DNA from: Odobenus rosmarus divergens
Taxonomy: Eukaryota > Chordata > Mammalia > Carnivora > Odobenidae
DNA: 64,000 bases
Direction of reading: 5' to 3'
Assembly (NCBI RefSeq): GCF_000321225.1
Contig: NW_004450276.1
Coordinates: 3,197,048 to 3,261,047 of the forward strand
The position numbers and the translations under genes are program-made. Shown piece by piece: positions 27,000 through 41,839 of the stretch; position 1 is the first letter of the stretch, and every line of letters starts with the position of its first letter. The notes under the pieces were generated by a model, which was not told the DNA's origin, did no database searches, and saw nothing but the letters and a program-made list of their open reading frames with translations.

Positions 27000-27940
27000 G
27001 TCCGTTTGTTCTAGTAAGAAAACTAGGAATACCACAGGGCTCTGACGATAAGAAAACATAAGTAATCTTTAGACATCGTGTAATTACCACTTAATTATGA
27101 TTTATGCCAAAAAGAGATTCTAAAAGATCTCCTTTGTTAATTATTGAAGGACCCATTTTTCTTTTTCTGGGATCTAAACAATGCTCACAGATAACAACTG
27201 ATAGAACTGCGGGTAGCTGTTCTAATTGAAAGTGAAAGCGGCAAAGAAGTTACAGGTGTTCTCTCAGGAAAGGGCAAATCAAGGAGTCCTTTGGCCATTA
27301 AGTCTGTTCTTCTTTACCTGTGATTGTCATTCTGACTTTAAGATGATCACTAGTGGTCTTACATCCCAAATGAGGAGGAGAAAAAGTCAGTTCCAGAAAG
27401 AGCAAGGAGAAGTGAAATGGAAGCTTCTGGGGGAAGGCAGCAGGCTCAGTCTCCCGGTTCCCACGTCTAAGACCATGCACTTGTATACAGCCTGTTATAT
27501 TCCTAGACCTATGTGTTGGTGGGTTACAGCGCTTTAAAAAACTGTTTCATCTCCAGTATTTTTCCTCATATATGCACACTCCCATATGTAATTTTACATG
27601 AAGGATGAATCGCTTGACATTATGTAGCTTTTCTTTTTAGGGTAAAACCTTGATTTTCCTACCTCCCTTCTTTGGTTGGTTTTTATTTTCCAGTTTCTAG
27701 TTGTTACCCTATTAAACATCCAAGCAGGCAACTCCTGTTCATCTATTTTTATCTACGCTCATATATACATATATGTACATAATTGATATGTATACATTCA
27801 AGGTTGTAAGTATTCTGGCGATTGTTTATTTTGTCAAAAAATGGGATCCTATTGTAACTACTGTATCTTATTTCCTTTACTAAAGATAGCTCATGGCAAT
27901 TCCTCCAAGTCATCAATTATAGTCATTTTGAATTTTATTT
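27000..27940. other. Intron, nothing clearly recognised
   Basis: Possibly old L1 from about 27700 onward, but too weak to assign. Confidence 0.35.
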
Positions 27941-27950
27941 TTTCTGTTAA

Positions 27951-28052
27951 GTATATATATATTTATACATATATATACGTATATACCCACGCATACATAT
28001 GTATATATACATATATACACTTATACGTACATATGTACACATACATACATAT
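27951..28052. repeat. (TA/CA)n low-complexity tract
   Basis: About 100 bases of alternating tatatac/atacatat units with occasional GC bases. Confidence 0.85.
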
Positions 28053-29096
28053 TTATTCGTGGTGTGGCCACTCGGAAGGGTTTATTATGGGAGGGCCATT
28101 CCAGTTATGATGGCGCAGTCTGCCTCTGCCGGTATCAGGGACCCTGCCGTCCACGGCAACCCAGCCAGGTTGCTGAGGGGGGTTGCCCATCTATTAAAGT
28201 ATAATTTAAATGCAGTAAAATTCAACCTTTTTGGTGTATAGTTCACTGAGTTTGAACAAACATATAATTATGTAACCATCAGAAAACTCAGGATATAAAA
28301 GAATTCCATTCTCCTCCAAATCTATACTGCTTTGTAGCCAATACCCATCTCATTTCCAGCCACCGGCATCCATTGATCTGATTTCTATCCCTGTAGCTTT
28401 TCCTTTTCCACAGTGTCCTATAAATTGGATCCTACAGTATGTAGCCTTTGGAATCTTTCAGTTAGCTGAATGGATTTGCGATTCAGCATGTTGTTGATTG
28501 CAGTGCTTTTTTTTTTTTTATTGCTGGGTAGTATTCCACTGCCTGGATAAAGCAGTTTATTTATCCATTGATCAGCTGAAGGGTATTTGGGCTCTTTCTA
28601 AATGTTGGTGATTACAAATATTCTATAAAATTTGCATACAGGTTTTTGTTTGGACATAAGTTTTCGTTTGACTTGAGTACTCTGCCCAGTCCCTCTGTAC
28701 AATTTTTTCATTCTGGTGATGAGTGCCAGGGTACTATTTCTGGCCCACTGTGACCTCTGGTCAGAAAGTGGCCCCTTTCGGAAGTTTAGGGTGCAGCCTC
28801 AGGTAGTTTCCTCACGTCCATGTCCTGGTCAGTACTCAGGTGGAGATTTGCAGGAGGGGGAGACTGCACATCTCTGGAACTCTACCTTTGCAGCTCCGTC
28901 CTCTTGGAATGAACTCGAGGCACTTGAGTCTCCTTTTGGCTCCCATCTTGCTACAAGGCAGCCAGAAACTCTGTTTAGGCAGTAAGCTGGGGAAATTGTA
29001 CGGCTTAGCTCATTTGTTTTCCCTCTCTTAGAGATCATTATTCCGTGATCTTATATTCTCATTGTTATACATAAACCATTGTTTAACGCATTGTGT

Positions 29097-29099
<3 letters not shown>

Positions 29100-29131
<32 letters not shown>
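29100..29131. repeat. (GT)n microsatellite
   Basis: Uninterrupted tgtgtg run. Confidence 0.95.
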
Positions 29132-29135
<4 letters not shown>

Positions 29136-30103
29136 AGTTCAGGAAGACTAAATCTTGTCCCTGATCTCAACCTTGCCTAGAAGTAGCAGAAGCTTAATTT
29201 TTTTGTTAGTTTGCTTCATTTCTTTGGTCTGGATATGCCAAAATCTATCTAGCTATCCTCCTATTGAGTGACAATATGACAGTGCTGCAAAATCCATTCT
29301 TCTACACATTTTCTTATATAGGACACTTTCAATTCTATGCAATAAATAACTGTGAGTGAGACTACTATATTTTTACAGAAAGATGTACTTTCCCCCAAAA
29401 TCTCAATACTTAAAATTCCATTGGCAAAATAGGATTGCTTTTTTCCATTTGTCAGCAATACGCGTTATATTCGCTTAAATTCTTCTAATTTGTGGGTATA
29501 AAATGATTGCTTATTTGTAACCTTTATTTGTATTTTATTGAAAAATGATCTTTTCAAATGTTTCTAATTTCTCAGTCAACTTAGATCATCTTTATTTTCT
29601 CTAAATAATATTCTGAAGCTTTTAACATATAGATTTAAAAAATATTTTGCTAATTTTTTTAGGTTTTTGATATGTTTGCAGCTATTATAAGTTATATTTT
29701 TAAAAACTTTTGGTTGTTGCTGGTATATAGAAATGCAATTATATTTTTAAATGTTGACCTTGTATCCAATGACCTTGCTAATTTTATTTATTATAGCTAA
29801 GAGTATATACATGTATGTGTGTGTGTGTATATATATATATTTTATTTTCCCAGTTCACAATTATTTTCTCTGCAAATAATGACAATTTTATTTCCTTGTT
29901 TCTAAATCTTAAGTTTTCTGTTTTTTTCATTGCACTGGCTAGTAACTCTGGGAAAATGTTGAATATAACTGGTGATAGCTGCTATACTTCTGTTGTTCTT
30001 ATTTCGGAAGAAAATTGTCAATTCAACCTTAGGTACTATATTTGCTGAAAGATTGTTTTGCTTTATTAGATAAAGATGTTCCCTTCTATTCATAATGTGG
30101 TTT

Positions 30104-30140
30104 TGTGTGTGTGCGCACACACATACACACACACACACAT
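30104..30140. repeat. (TG)n/(CA)n palindromic tract
   Basis: tgtgtgtgtgcgcacacaca followed by more CA units; 30106-30123 is a perfect palindrome of alternating purine and pyrimidine. Confidence 0.93.
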
Positions 30141-30370
30141 ATGAGTCTCTGTTAAAATTTGTCAGATTTTTTTTTAGTATCATGATAATCATATTTTTTG
30201 TTTGTTCATAAGGTGAACTTTTCAAATATTAAACCACCTTCTCATTCATGAACCAAATCTCATTTGGTTGGTTTTGTTTATTTATGCATGATGTTTTATT
30301 CTAGGTGGTAATATTGATTTATGATATTTGTATCTATATTCATTATAAGGTCTGGTCTCTAATGTTTTCA

Positions 30371-32065
30371 CATCATGTAAGGAGTCCCTCCTAAACCATT
30401 GCATTAAAAGCAGGTGCATGCTTCATAAAAGGTGAGGTTGAGGCTGGCATGGACAATTTAACGCATGGAGGCTAACCCCCACTTTTCTTTAATTCTTATA
30501 CTGTGTTAGTCATGTTGCCCCTCTGGGGGGTGTGGGTGTACAGGAGTTTTGCAATATGAACAATTCAGATTACCAGGAACCATCTCCTTGATGTACTATG
30601 ATTCTGTAGTTCTCTTAACTAACTACATTCTGCACAGCAGACTTATAAGAAGGTAAATCCAGAGACATTTTTCTAGAAGTCCTTGGGTCTAGGCTCAGAG
30701 TTCAGATTCTCTTTACCCTGCACTTATAAATATTAGTCTGTATTATTCATTTTCTAACTCTTAAAGTTCTCTTAGGATTTTATTTAGCTTTCAAATAAAT
30801 GTTCACTAAATATTTTTATAATATCTTTCCATCTAAAAATATATCTTTCTATTTAATCAGAGGGTTAAAGTTAAAAAATAACTTAATAACATTTCTTTGT
30901 TCCCATTTACCCCACCAAATTCTCTTATTAATACTTGTCATTATTTAAAAATAGAAGACTTGGGGTTTTCTACTTTTATGATTGTATTATTGGCAAAACA
31001 TGAGAACTCTATCTCTATTTTCTACTGTATTTACTGAGTTTATTATTTTCTTGACTTTTACATTCACTAGGCCTATAAGATAATGTTAGTCTAAGGTAAT
31101 TAATATTATCTGCGATTAATAATGATAGAAATCTCTAGTTTCTCATTTTAATTAAAATAGCTTTGTCGTTTGCCATTTAGGATATTTATTTTGGGGTTGA
31201 TCATTAGTCTGCATTTAATTGCTTACTTTTAATATTAAGATTTTTTTTTATTGGCAATGGCTATTTTTTCCACAGTCTTTTCAATATTTGTTGATCTGAT
31301 CTGACTCTACCTTGTAATTTGTTAATCTGATTGACTGTTGATAGAGCAGCTAAATTAAACTCAGCTTCCATTCATGGAACGCTCAGATTGATCAGGACAT
31401 ATAATTTTTTTGATAAGGATTTCAAATGTAATTGATAACTTTTCAGGAAGAATTTTTATCTATGATCATGAGTGACATTGCAGTTTATCTTTTATTTTCC
31501 TATTTCTGTAACTTTTAGATTAGAGATATCTGGCAATGTAAAATGAGTCAAGGAGTCCTCCATATTCCTCTAAGACTTAAAATCCCTTGAATAATGTTAC
31601 AAGTATTCCTTAAAAACTAAATAAAACTCAGCCGTGAATTGAGTTTTATTTATTTCCAGATTTTTTTAAATCACTTTTCCAGTCATTTTTGCGGTATACC
31701 CAATTTATTCAAACCTTTTGCCTCTTTTAGAATTTGGAGTTTTAGTTTATATGTCCCATCCTTTATTGACTGCTTGTTTGAAATTGTATATATTGTTTTT
31801 AAATGACCAGGGGACTAGGATCTTTGAATATTTGTTAATTTGTAGAGTTCTGATTAGTCTTTTAAAAGTATTCAATTGAATTTTAGTTGAACCTAAGGAT
31901 TTTTAAGCTGGAATAATTTTTTTCAAAATCCTCTTTTCCTATGCTATTCTTTCATAGGTGAAACAATTTAATGAGCTTATATAGTTTCTATCATTCTTGG
32001 TTTGAAATTAGGGAATAATAGCTTTTATTCTTCCCTGTTGGTTTTGGGATGTTAAAGCCCATATA
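30371..32065. other. Intron, mostly unassigned, AT-rich
   Basis: Parts may be old L1 but no motif is secure. No exon. Confidence 0.35.
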
Positions 32066-32172
32066 GGGGTGCCTGGCTGGCTCCAGTCAGTGGAGCATGT
32101 GACTCTTGGTCTCAGGGTTATGAGTTCAAGCCCCACATTGGCTGTGGAGCCTACTTTAAAAAAAAAAAAAAG
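32066..32172 (+). mobile_element. Short CAN-SINE without CT-rich stretch
   Basis: 'ggggtgcctggctggctcca', 'gtgactcttggtctcagggttatgagttcaagcccc', then poly(A); flanked by agcccatata and agtccatata. Confidence 0.9.
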
Positions 32173-32897
32173 TCCATATAAACTGGTTCTATTTTTCTCA
32201 TTCAGAGATGATACTGCTGATTTGCAACCTTGGTTGTTTGGTTAAACACGTGGTGGTAGCTATAAAATAATACATTTTAATTCTGAAATCCTTTCCTTTC
32301 CATGTAGTCAGCCTTGACCTGTATCTAGGAAAATCACCTTTTGAATATGGTATTTTTCAGTCAAAATTGTCCACTTTCCTAGTTGCCCATCACTTCATGA
32401 TTATCAAAGGGCGGGATCAGACCTTGACATTGTTCTGCGTCGCCTTCCTTGTAAATTTTCAGTATTCAATGAAGCTACCCCTGACAGCAGTTCAGAATGT
32501 GTGATCTTTTGAGCTGCAAAAGAGATGTTATCCCCCTGTCTGTTTGCCATGAGCGCATCCACTGTAGTTAAAATCTAAAAGCAGTTATTTTGTTAACGCT
32601 CAGATTAGATCTTTAATTAAGCTTTCATCCCCACTAGCACAGACAACAATGTCAAACATGTAAGCCCCTGGAGAAACCCAACTCATTCCACAGCCTCGCA
32701 TCCTTCAGTACTTTGGGAAGAAACTTAAAAATAATGCTCTCAGGAGAATTTCATAAGGGCATGTTGACTATCTAATTGTAAGCTTAGAAGCTTCATTTAA
32801 TTTGATTTCAGACTATTTATGACACCAGTTAAGCCAATAAACATGTTTGTTTAGGGGATTTAGACAAAGAGCTTGTTTTTATCAATTGGATTTTATT
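32173..32897. other. Intron, nothing recognised
   Basis: Unique-looking sequence. Confidence 0.4.
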
Positions 32898-33075
32898 TTT
32901 TTTTAAAGATTTTATCTATTTATTTGACAGAGAGACAAAGGGAGAGAGGGAACACAAGCAGGGGGAGTGGGAGAGGGAGAAGCAGGCTTCCTGCTCAGAG
33001 CTCCATCCCAGGATCCTGAGATCATGACCCGAGCCGAAGGCAGACACTTAATGACTGAGCCACCCAGGCACCCCT
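32898..33075 (-). mobile_element. CAN-SINE with target-site duplication
   Basis: tggattttatttt occurs on both sides; the body has an internal deletion of the 'gagcagggagccc' part. It lies about 200 bases before exon (e). Confidence 0.94.
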
Positions 33076-33239
33076 GGATTTTATTTTAGATATTTAAAGT
33101 TATCCATATGAAAAACTTGGTCATCTACAGGGCTAAATGGTAAATAAGTAAAACGTGTAATTTTCTTGATGTGATTGACAGTTGATTGTGTGCAAGGATA
33201 AGATGTTAGAGCAAAGAACTGCTAAATGTACAACAGTAG

Positions 33240-33449
<210 letters not shown>

Positions 33450-33889
33450 TAAATGCCTGCTATGTTTTACTGCCATTTTCATGATGAACTGAGAGATTTA
33501 TATGAGCTATTTCAACATGAAACGTCATGTTCTTCCAAAAGACCATTTGCGACATATAACTTAAACGGTTCTTTTCTGGGGCCTTTTAAAGAATATTTCT
33601 GTCATTTTATATTCTTTCCACATAGTCCTTTGAGTAATCCAAAGCTGTGGATACATGTTGCCAAAACTGCTGATTATTTTGGCCAACGGTGTTAATTGAG
33701 TAAAATAAAATAAGCGAAACAAGTGCTTGCTGAAAGGAAGATGAAACGGTGAATAAAGAGAAATATGTACAGAAAAAATACATTTTCTGAAATTTTATTT
33801 TTTCAGTTAGTCTTTGTGGTGCCGAGTAAACATAGAGCAAGTAATACATGCTCAGTCCATTTCAACAACACCATAGAGAAGAAAGCAGA

Positions 33890-34085
33890 GAACGACTTCG
33901 GAGTCAGACAGACCTGGTTCAAATCTCAGTTCTGCCACAGATTATATATACTCTCTTTGAGACTCCGTGTCTACACTGGAAGTGTAATATTAGAATGCCT
34001 TTATCACATGGTTGTCAAGATTAAAATATCATTAAGTAAAGTATCTGACAAAGTATCTGGCACATAATAGGTGTTCACTAAGCAG
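33890..34085 (+). mobile_element. MIR SINE
   Basis: 'gagtcagacagacctggttcaaatctcagttctgccac' to 'tctggcacataataggtgttcacta', nearly full MIR order. Confidence 0.85.
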
Positions 34086-36650
34086 AATTCCTTTATTTTT
34101 CATAGAACTAACACTACATTTAGATGTTTCTGTTCAGCTTGCCTTGTTTTCTTTTTGAGCATTCCAGCAAGCCTCCAAGCCCTCAGGATTTCAGTTTATT
34201 TAATTTTTTTGGTTATCAGAAGACCATGCAGATCGATACTGCTGCACACTAAATTCATCATCTGTAAATGTGGGGGTACAGCAGTTTATTCAGGCATTCC
34301 TGCTGACAAATCGCACATTGTTCAGAGGAATAAATCTAATTGTATGTTCAGCTTGATATAAATCTGAGTGGGAGTGCTCAGATCTCTTAATGGCTTGTCT
34401 TCTCTCTCTCTCTCTTTTTTCTTCCTCATTCTTTCCTGCTCATTTCTCTGGGGATTATATTTAAAGTGACTGCCTGGACTTCACCTCCACTTTGCCCAGA
34501 TGCACTCTACACTTGGTCACCTTTGTTTTATTTCAATTAAATCCTATGTGATAGATATAGATTTTTTTTTGAAAACTCCTGAGGCATTTACTCACTCTGT
34601 AAAAGTACTTTACAAGCTTACTTAGCCTTAATTCAAGGTCATATACCGAAGAGAGATGATCACTGTTGTTACTTACATAGGCATTGGATACAAAACAATA
34701 AAATGTATTAATTCTACCTGTTTTGCAGAAATTTGAGAGCAAACATTAAGAGCTTATTAGAAATTACTGAGATTCAATGATTTTTTTCTTTTTAAAGATT
34801 ATCCACATTTTCCATTGTTGTATGCTGGTAGCCATTAATTTGTGGTGATTTCGTTTATGTTTCAACATATGATTGTTTCCACTTGGGAGCAAAAATGCTC
34901 TATTGTTGCTTAAACTTGGAGTTTAGCTGTGTTGGTGCCTCAGTGAAAGCCATGGGCATCTTTAGACAACTTGCTGATTTATTTCTCAGAACCAGTACTC
35001 AACCTCCTAAGGCCTCAAATGCTGAGTTAGTGGTTTGCCGTGATTTTTAGAAAAGTAAGAGTGTTTCAGGGAGCCATTCCAGACTGCCAGAAGAAGTTTT
35101 TTTTCTCCCCTTTGTCTGTATCTGCTTGAATGTTAGTACTTTTGAGTTAGAGGGATGGATATTTGGGTTACTTCTATAATACTTTTTGGTCTAGGAAGTA
35201 GAATTGGACAGCTAGAGAAGGTTATCTATAGTCTGAGATACACATAGTTTAATGTTCTTTCCCGAAGGAGTATTCTAAGAATATAGTATTACTTTTTTAC
35301 AAGTCTGTAGTAATATGTGATACTTTCTTTCATAAAAGTTACGGAATAAGCAAACAAATTCTTATCTTACTGAGTAATCAAAAAATCCAGCCGATCTTCC
35401 TAAGTGGAACATATTGATAATAGTTATATTTGTGGAATAGCAGATGTTAGTCATTATAAAATGGTGAAGTTAGGTGGGGAAATAACTGAAGTTGTGTGCT
35501 TTGATATGATTAAAGTCTTCATTTTATGAAATTACATTTTTCCTTACATAATCATGTGAAGCTAATATAGTTCAGAACATTTTTTTGAAAGGACTTTAAA
35601 ACCATGAAGCTTTCTGTTGAGTCTCCTTTTCTAACAAGAGGCTAGTAGAGTCATTTTGCATGAATTATCTTGTGCTTTATGTATAGCCAGCACATGGCAT
35701 CAACATGCACAAATTTTCCTACACCCACTCCTTGCCTAAGATATGGACTTTAATTTAAAGACTACAAAAGTCCCTTCAGTCACTGTTGGAAACTTGGCAT
35801 TTTTCCATGGAATAGCCAGGAGATAAGACAAACAGAACACATGGGAGCCAGAAGCTACTATTTCTTATGTTGAAATGCTGTTACTGTTTTGAATTAACTA
35901 GGAAATATCAAATATGAAGGAGATTTATGGCAGGTATTAATACTTTCTGAATTCTCATATTTGAGTTACTATGCAAAATTACTTTTAGGGCTTCACAATT
36001 AATTAAAGACAGGAAGATTGATTAATACAAACCTTCTGCTTTCAAAGCTGGTTTGCATATTTGTCTACTTTAAAAACAATTCCCCAACTTGTTTTGCACT
36101 TGTTTTAATATTCTTTAATTTTAAAAAATCATAAAATTTTTTAAGAAGGTGAATGAGGTTATCAGGGAAAAGGTAGATGAAGCAAGAGATGGGTTGGTTC
36201 CACACATAAAGCTTATTAGAACCAGGCTACACATTTGAACTAAGTTTTCCAGCAACCAGTAGAAACAGATGAATCATCGTTTGATTTAGATTCAAGGCAG
36301 TAAAAATAGCAAAACAAAGCAAAAATAGTTCTTTGGAGAACTCTCTCCTGAGTGCATATAGTGGTAACAGTGTAAACATTCTTTCTCTGATTCTGCACAC
36401 ACATATTGCTTACCTGCTCTGTGCTGATCACAGCCCGTGATGCGGGGAATACAGCAGAGGCCACCTAAGTACATGCTTGCCCTAATGAAAAGTCGATTTT
36501 AGGGATTCTGACAGCAATTCAGTGTTAAATGCTCCAAGGGGGTGAGTACAGCATAACAATAATAATCCACTTACAACCATTCTCTCGACGAGTTTTGAAA
36601 GGCCATGTCTTATAATGTTTCCCAAATAAACTCATGTCAATGAGAAATTT
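34086..36650. other. Intron, nothing recognised
   Basis: Ordinary intronic sequence without confident repeats. Confidence 0.4.
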
Positions 36651-36974
36651 AGTAAAAAAAAAAAAAAAAAATATGGAGTGGGGCTTGCAATCATGTAATC
36701 ATACTTCATTCCCTGATTGTTTTGTTTAATCCAAGCCTAAATGTTACAGTATGGGATGGATTCTAGAGGCATCGACAGAGTATGGGGAAAAGGTGAGCAG
36801 GTACCCTTTCCACCTGTGCATGAGCAAAACACATGGAGGCTAATCATTTAAATGAAAACAACATTATATTTTACTGAAGATTCTAAACTTCTAATTAAGC
36901 TTGTTCAGATGAAGAATACTCAGGCAAAACATAATTATGACTAGGAGTTAGAAAAATCACTATGGTAATGTTGA

Positions 36975-37027
36975 GGGTGTGTGTGTGCGTGTGTGCATGT
37001 GCATGCGTGTGTGCGTGTGTGTGTGTG
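36975..37027. repeat. (GT)n microsatellite with GC interruptions
   Basis: gtgtgtgtgtgcgtgtgtgc-type units. Confidence 0.93.
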
Positions 37028-37092
37028 ATGAATGATCCCCCTCTCAACATGGACTTAGTCCCAGCTGAATTTTGAGGAGCTACATATATCAT

Positions 37093-37172
37093 CTTTTCTC
37101 TCTCTTCTCTTTTTCTTTTATTTCTTTTTTCTTTTCCCTTTCTTTCCTTTTTTTCTGTTTTTATTTTTCTAG
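37093..37172. repeat. Polypyrimidine tract
   Basis: About 80 bases almost only C and T, ending in tctag. The sequence after it has no exon-like frame. Confidence 0.85.
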
Positions 37173-37657
37173 ATATTGAAGATAAAACAGGTGTCGCACA
37201 TACTAGACGGGATCCGATGTGAGGCAGAGAAGGCAGAAGTAGCTGAGCATTTGGGATACGGCTGAGAAAGAGCTTGAAGATCTGAGATAGGGGAGCAGTT
37301 GAAAAAAAAGACTGTAGGAAAGTTGAGGGAAGAAGCAGAACTTTGAAGAGTAGAGTTGCAGCTGAACACAGACCAAAATCAAATGAAACAGAAATAGGAG
37401 GAAATTATTTTAAACTCGTAGATAATGCCCTGGTAGTTCCTTCACAGAGTTAAGTATCAGCCTAATTACTCCTTTGTAGAGCTGACCACGCACTCCCCTG
37501 GTCAGTGTCACAGGGCGCTGTAGGAACAGAAGGGCAAGTGGTGTGACCATGGCTATCATGCTTTCCAGCTCATTTGCCTGTACTCATAACTCTTAGTATA
37601 TCACCTGAAAAACTGTCCTTTCCTTTTGTAGTAAAAATGAATGATTGGATATTTTAT

Positions 37658-37838
37658 TTTTTTTAAAGATTTTATTATTTGAGAGAGAGAGGGAGAGCAC
37701 AGAGGGAGAGTGAGAAGGAGAGGGAGAAGCAGGCTCCCGCTGAGCAGGGAGCCCTACGTGGGGCTCGATCCCAGGACCCCAGAATCACGACCTGAGCCGA
37801 AGGCAGATGCTTAACTGACTGAGTCACCCAGGTGCCCT
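37658..37838 (-). mobile_element. CAN-SINE with target-site duplication
   Basis: gattggatatttt on both sides. Confidence 0.94.
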
Positions 37839-38032
37839 GATTGGATATTTTTAAAAATACATGAATAATGCACAGTTAGAGAATACAGTTTAAGCCAATA
37901 GAATAGTCTATGTTTCATTTTTTTTTTTTCTCTCCAATTTGCAATTAAAGGAACTGCTTTGTGGGAAGCTTTTTTAACCAAATGAAATTGTCTTGATTAC
38001 AGTAATTCAGTGTCTATATAAAACATGCCTTA

Positions 38033-38231
38033 GGGACACCTGGGTGGCTCAGTCGTTAAGCGTCTGCCTTTGGCTCAGGTCATGATCCCAGGGACCGGGG
38101 ATTGAGCCCCGCATGGGGCTCCCTGCTTGGTGGGGAACCTGTTCTCCCTCTCCCACTCCCCCTGCTTATGTTCCCTCTCTCACTGTCTCTCTCTGTCAAA
38201 TAAGTAAATAAAAATCTTTAAAAAAAAAAAA
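38033..38231 (+). mobile_element. CAN-SINE
   Basis: gggacacctgggtggctcag head to poly(A); flanked by atgccttag and gtgccttag. Confidence 0.95.
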
Positions 38232-38409
38232 GTGCCTTAGTGAAAAACCAAGAGAAATAAAACCAAGCCTTTAATATTAACATTTATCTGACTACATTTT
38301 AATGAATCAGTCATGAATCACGAAAATAATTTCCTTTTGACATAAGTAGTAAATACATTTTAAATGGTTGGTATAATTTTAACATACCTGTTTTGTAGTT
38401 CTGTTTAAT

Positions 38410-38572
38410 AGAATTTTCTGTGATGATGGAAGTTTTTCTCTGCTATGTCCAATATGGTAGCCACTAACTGCATATAGCTATTGGGTGCTCAGCATGTAAT
38501 GAGTATAACTGAGGAACTGGGTTTTTCATTTGCTTTCACTTTAATTAATTTACATGTAAATAGCCACACAAT
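38410..38572. mobile_element. hAT/Charlie-like fragment
   Basis: 'ctatgtccaatatggtagccactaactgcatatagctattggg' and 'tgaggaactgggttttt', same family as 12890-13052; the right end is eroded. Confidence 0.65.
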
Positions 38573-39591
38573 TATCAGACCTTTGCCACTATACACATTA
38601 TAGTTAATTGTTCTGTTTTCTTTTCATTCTCCCCCATAAAACTCTGGAGTCCCTAAAGACACCTAATACTTTGTATCTTTTCTGACACTGAGCAGCTTCC
38701 TTCACGCTCTCTGGGAAAGTTTACAGGTGTTTACTGATGCGCTCATGCTAATAGTCCCGCTCATCCCTCCCTTCTTCTTTAAAAAAAAAAATATTAACTG
38801 AAAACCTACTAAACACAAACTGCTTTAATAGATTCCGCAAGGAATTCACAACACACCTTGTGATTTTCGGTTCATGGCTTCGTGTTCCACTGGCGTGTAT
38901 CAGATTGAGACCCGCAGAGGTTGCACACTTGACAAGTGCCTATCTGAAATCACAGCTGTATTAATGACTTGGTTCAATGACTTTACCCTACCAGTATTAA
39001 TTTTGCAAACAACTATGGAAGATTTCTTTGTCTATAATAAGCTAAAGAGTTCTGCTTAATGGTCTGTGATGGCAACTCTGTTAAAGTAGTAAATTAAATA
39101 TAAGTCTTAAGCTCTTACCCTATTAAATATGGATCCCATTGGTATTTACTCTTACTACACTATTAAAATACATTAGCACTGGTGATGTACTGAATGACAG
39201 CTTGACAGCTTGGTATGCTGATGGGGCATGTGTATCTCTTGTACTAAGTTTAAAGCCCTGGTTTGCATATTTACAAGCTTGGAATGTGCTGAAACTCTAG
39301 CACGGATCTAAAATTTAGTTGTAGTTGAGGAACCTAAATCCTTCCTTCCCATAGGATATGATCAAACACTTCCATCTGACTTTTCATTTCTCAATTACCT
39401 GTCTTGCTTATCTGAGTTTAGGGGAGCATGGTAGTAAAGTCTAAAATGAAGCGGACAGAATTTTTTGATGAAGTGGTGACAGTTAAGTAGACACATTAAA
39501 AAAGGTATACCACACTGGAACAGAGAATGTTTGCTCTTTTTTAAGCTTAACAACTTTTTAAAAGCACATCTAAAAAATTATTCGACTTCAG
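38573..39591. other. Intron, nothing recognised
   Basis: No exon or confident repeat. Confidence 0.4.
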
Positions 39592-39789
39592 GGGCACCTG
39601 GGTGGCTCAGCCTGTTAAGCGTCTGACTCTTGATTCTGGCTCAGGTCATGATCTCAGGGTGATGAAATCGAGACTTGTGTTGGGCTCCATGCTCAGTGGG
39701 GAGTCTACCTGAGATCCTCTCCCTTTCCCTCTGCACCTCCCCCTGCTCGCACTTTCTCTCTCTCTAAAAGAAATCTTAAAATTTTTTTT
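39592..39789 (+). mobile_element. CAN-SINE
   Basis: ggggcacctgggtggctcag head, 'actcttgattctggctcaggtcatgatctcagggt' body; flanks resemble cgacttca / caacttga. Confidence 0.93.
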
Positions 39790-41119
<1,330 letters not shown>

Positions 41120-41654
41120 TAATACAACTTAGCAGAAGATGCTAATTTAATACTACTTTTTTTTTTCCTCAGAGAAGAATGTAACACATAAAAAAACACA
41201 TATATCTCATAGATTTATCAGCTATTGAAAAAGGAAGCACATTCACAATCAGAGATGAGTACAGAAGTTAAATTGCTCAAGACTGTTGAGTGGATGCTTA
41301 GCAAAACTGGAGATAAGAATTGAATAGGAGGAGGAGAAAACAATTGAATAGGATGGCAGAGAGAAAAGTATTTTAATAGGAAAATATTTATTTTTTTACG
41401 TAAGGATGGCAGATTATATGAGGTGAAAAAACCTGGCTTGCACTATGCTCACATTTTAATTCTGATGCCTTATTTTCTGCTGCCCATTAATATTGAGATT
41501 TTTTTTTCAATCTTTTATGTCATTTTCTTGGCTCATAATAAAAGAAGGCAACTGTAGGTAATCAAATTGGTGCCCGAATTTTCACCCTCCTGGATATGGC
41601 TTTCTTCTGGATGACATTTGAAAAGAGTGATTTTGGAAACTAGATTGGATGATA

Positions 41655-41825
41655 GAATATAGCAGAAAACACACAGCCTTTGGAGTTAGGTGGTCTGAGT
41701 TCTGATCTCTGCTCAGCTCATGGGTTGCTAAGGGACTCCAAATTACATCTTTGAGTTTCACATTTCACTATCTGTAAAAACCACAGAGATGGTAAAAGCA
41801 ATACTTCAGGAGAGTCTGAGTATTA
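41655..41825 (+). mobile_element. MIR SINE
   Basis: 'cagcctttggagttaggtggtctgagttctgatctctgctcagctcatgggttgc' to 'cactatctgtaaaaaccacag'. Confidence 0.72.
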
Positions 41826-41839
41826 AAGATAAAGCTAAA

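Larger units (their letters stand above)
28195..30370 (-). mobile_element. Old LINE-1, extended
   Basis: 'ggtgtatagttcactgagtttgaacaa', 'tattgctgggtagtattccactg', then ORF2-like antisense 'tggtatatagaaatgcaatta…gaccttgtatccaatgaccttgctaattttatttatta' and 'gctttattagataaagatgttcccttctattc'. Several simple repeats lie inside (29100-29131, 29812-29840, 30104-30140). Continuation to about 32000 is possible but unclear. Confidence 0.6.

Noticed and set aside
28716..28985. 89-codon plus-strand frame
   Set aside because: It sits in sequence that looks old-L1-derived and has no recognisable protein family.
37093..37250. Polypyrimidine tract ending in TAG as an exon acceptor
   Set aside because: The sequence after it does not fit a MAM or LDLa segment, and exons (e) and (f) already join in frame without it.
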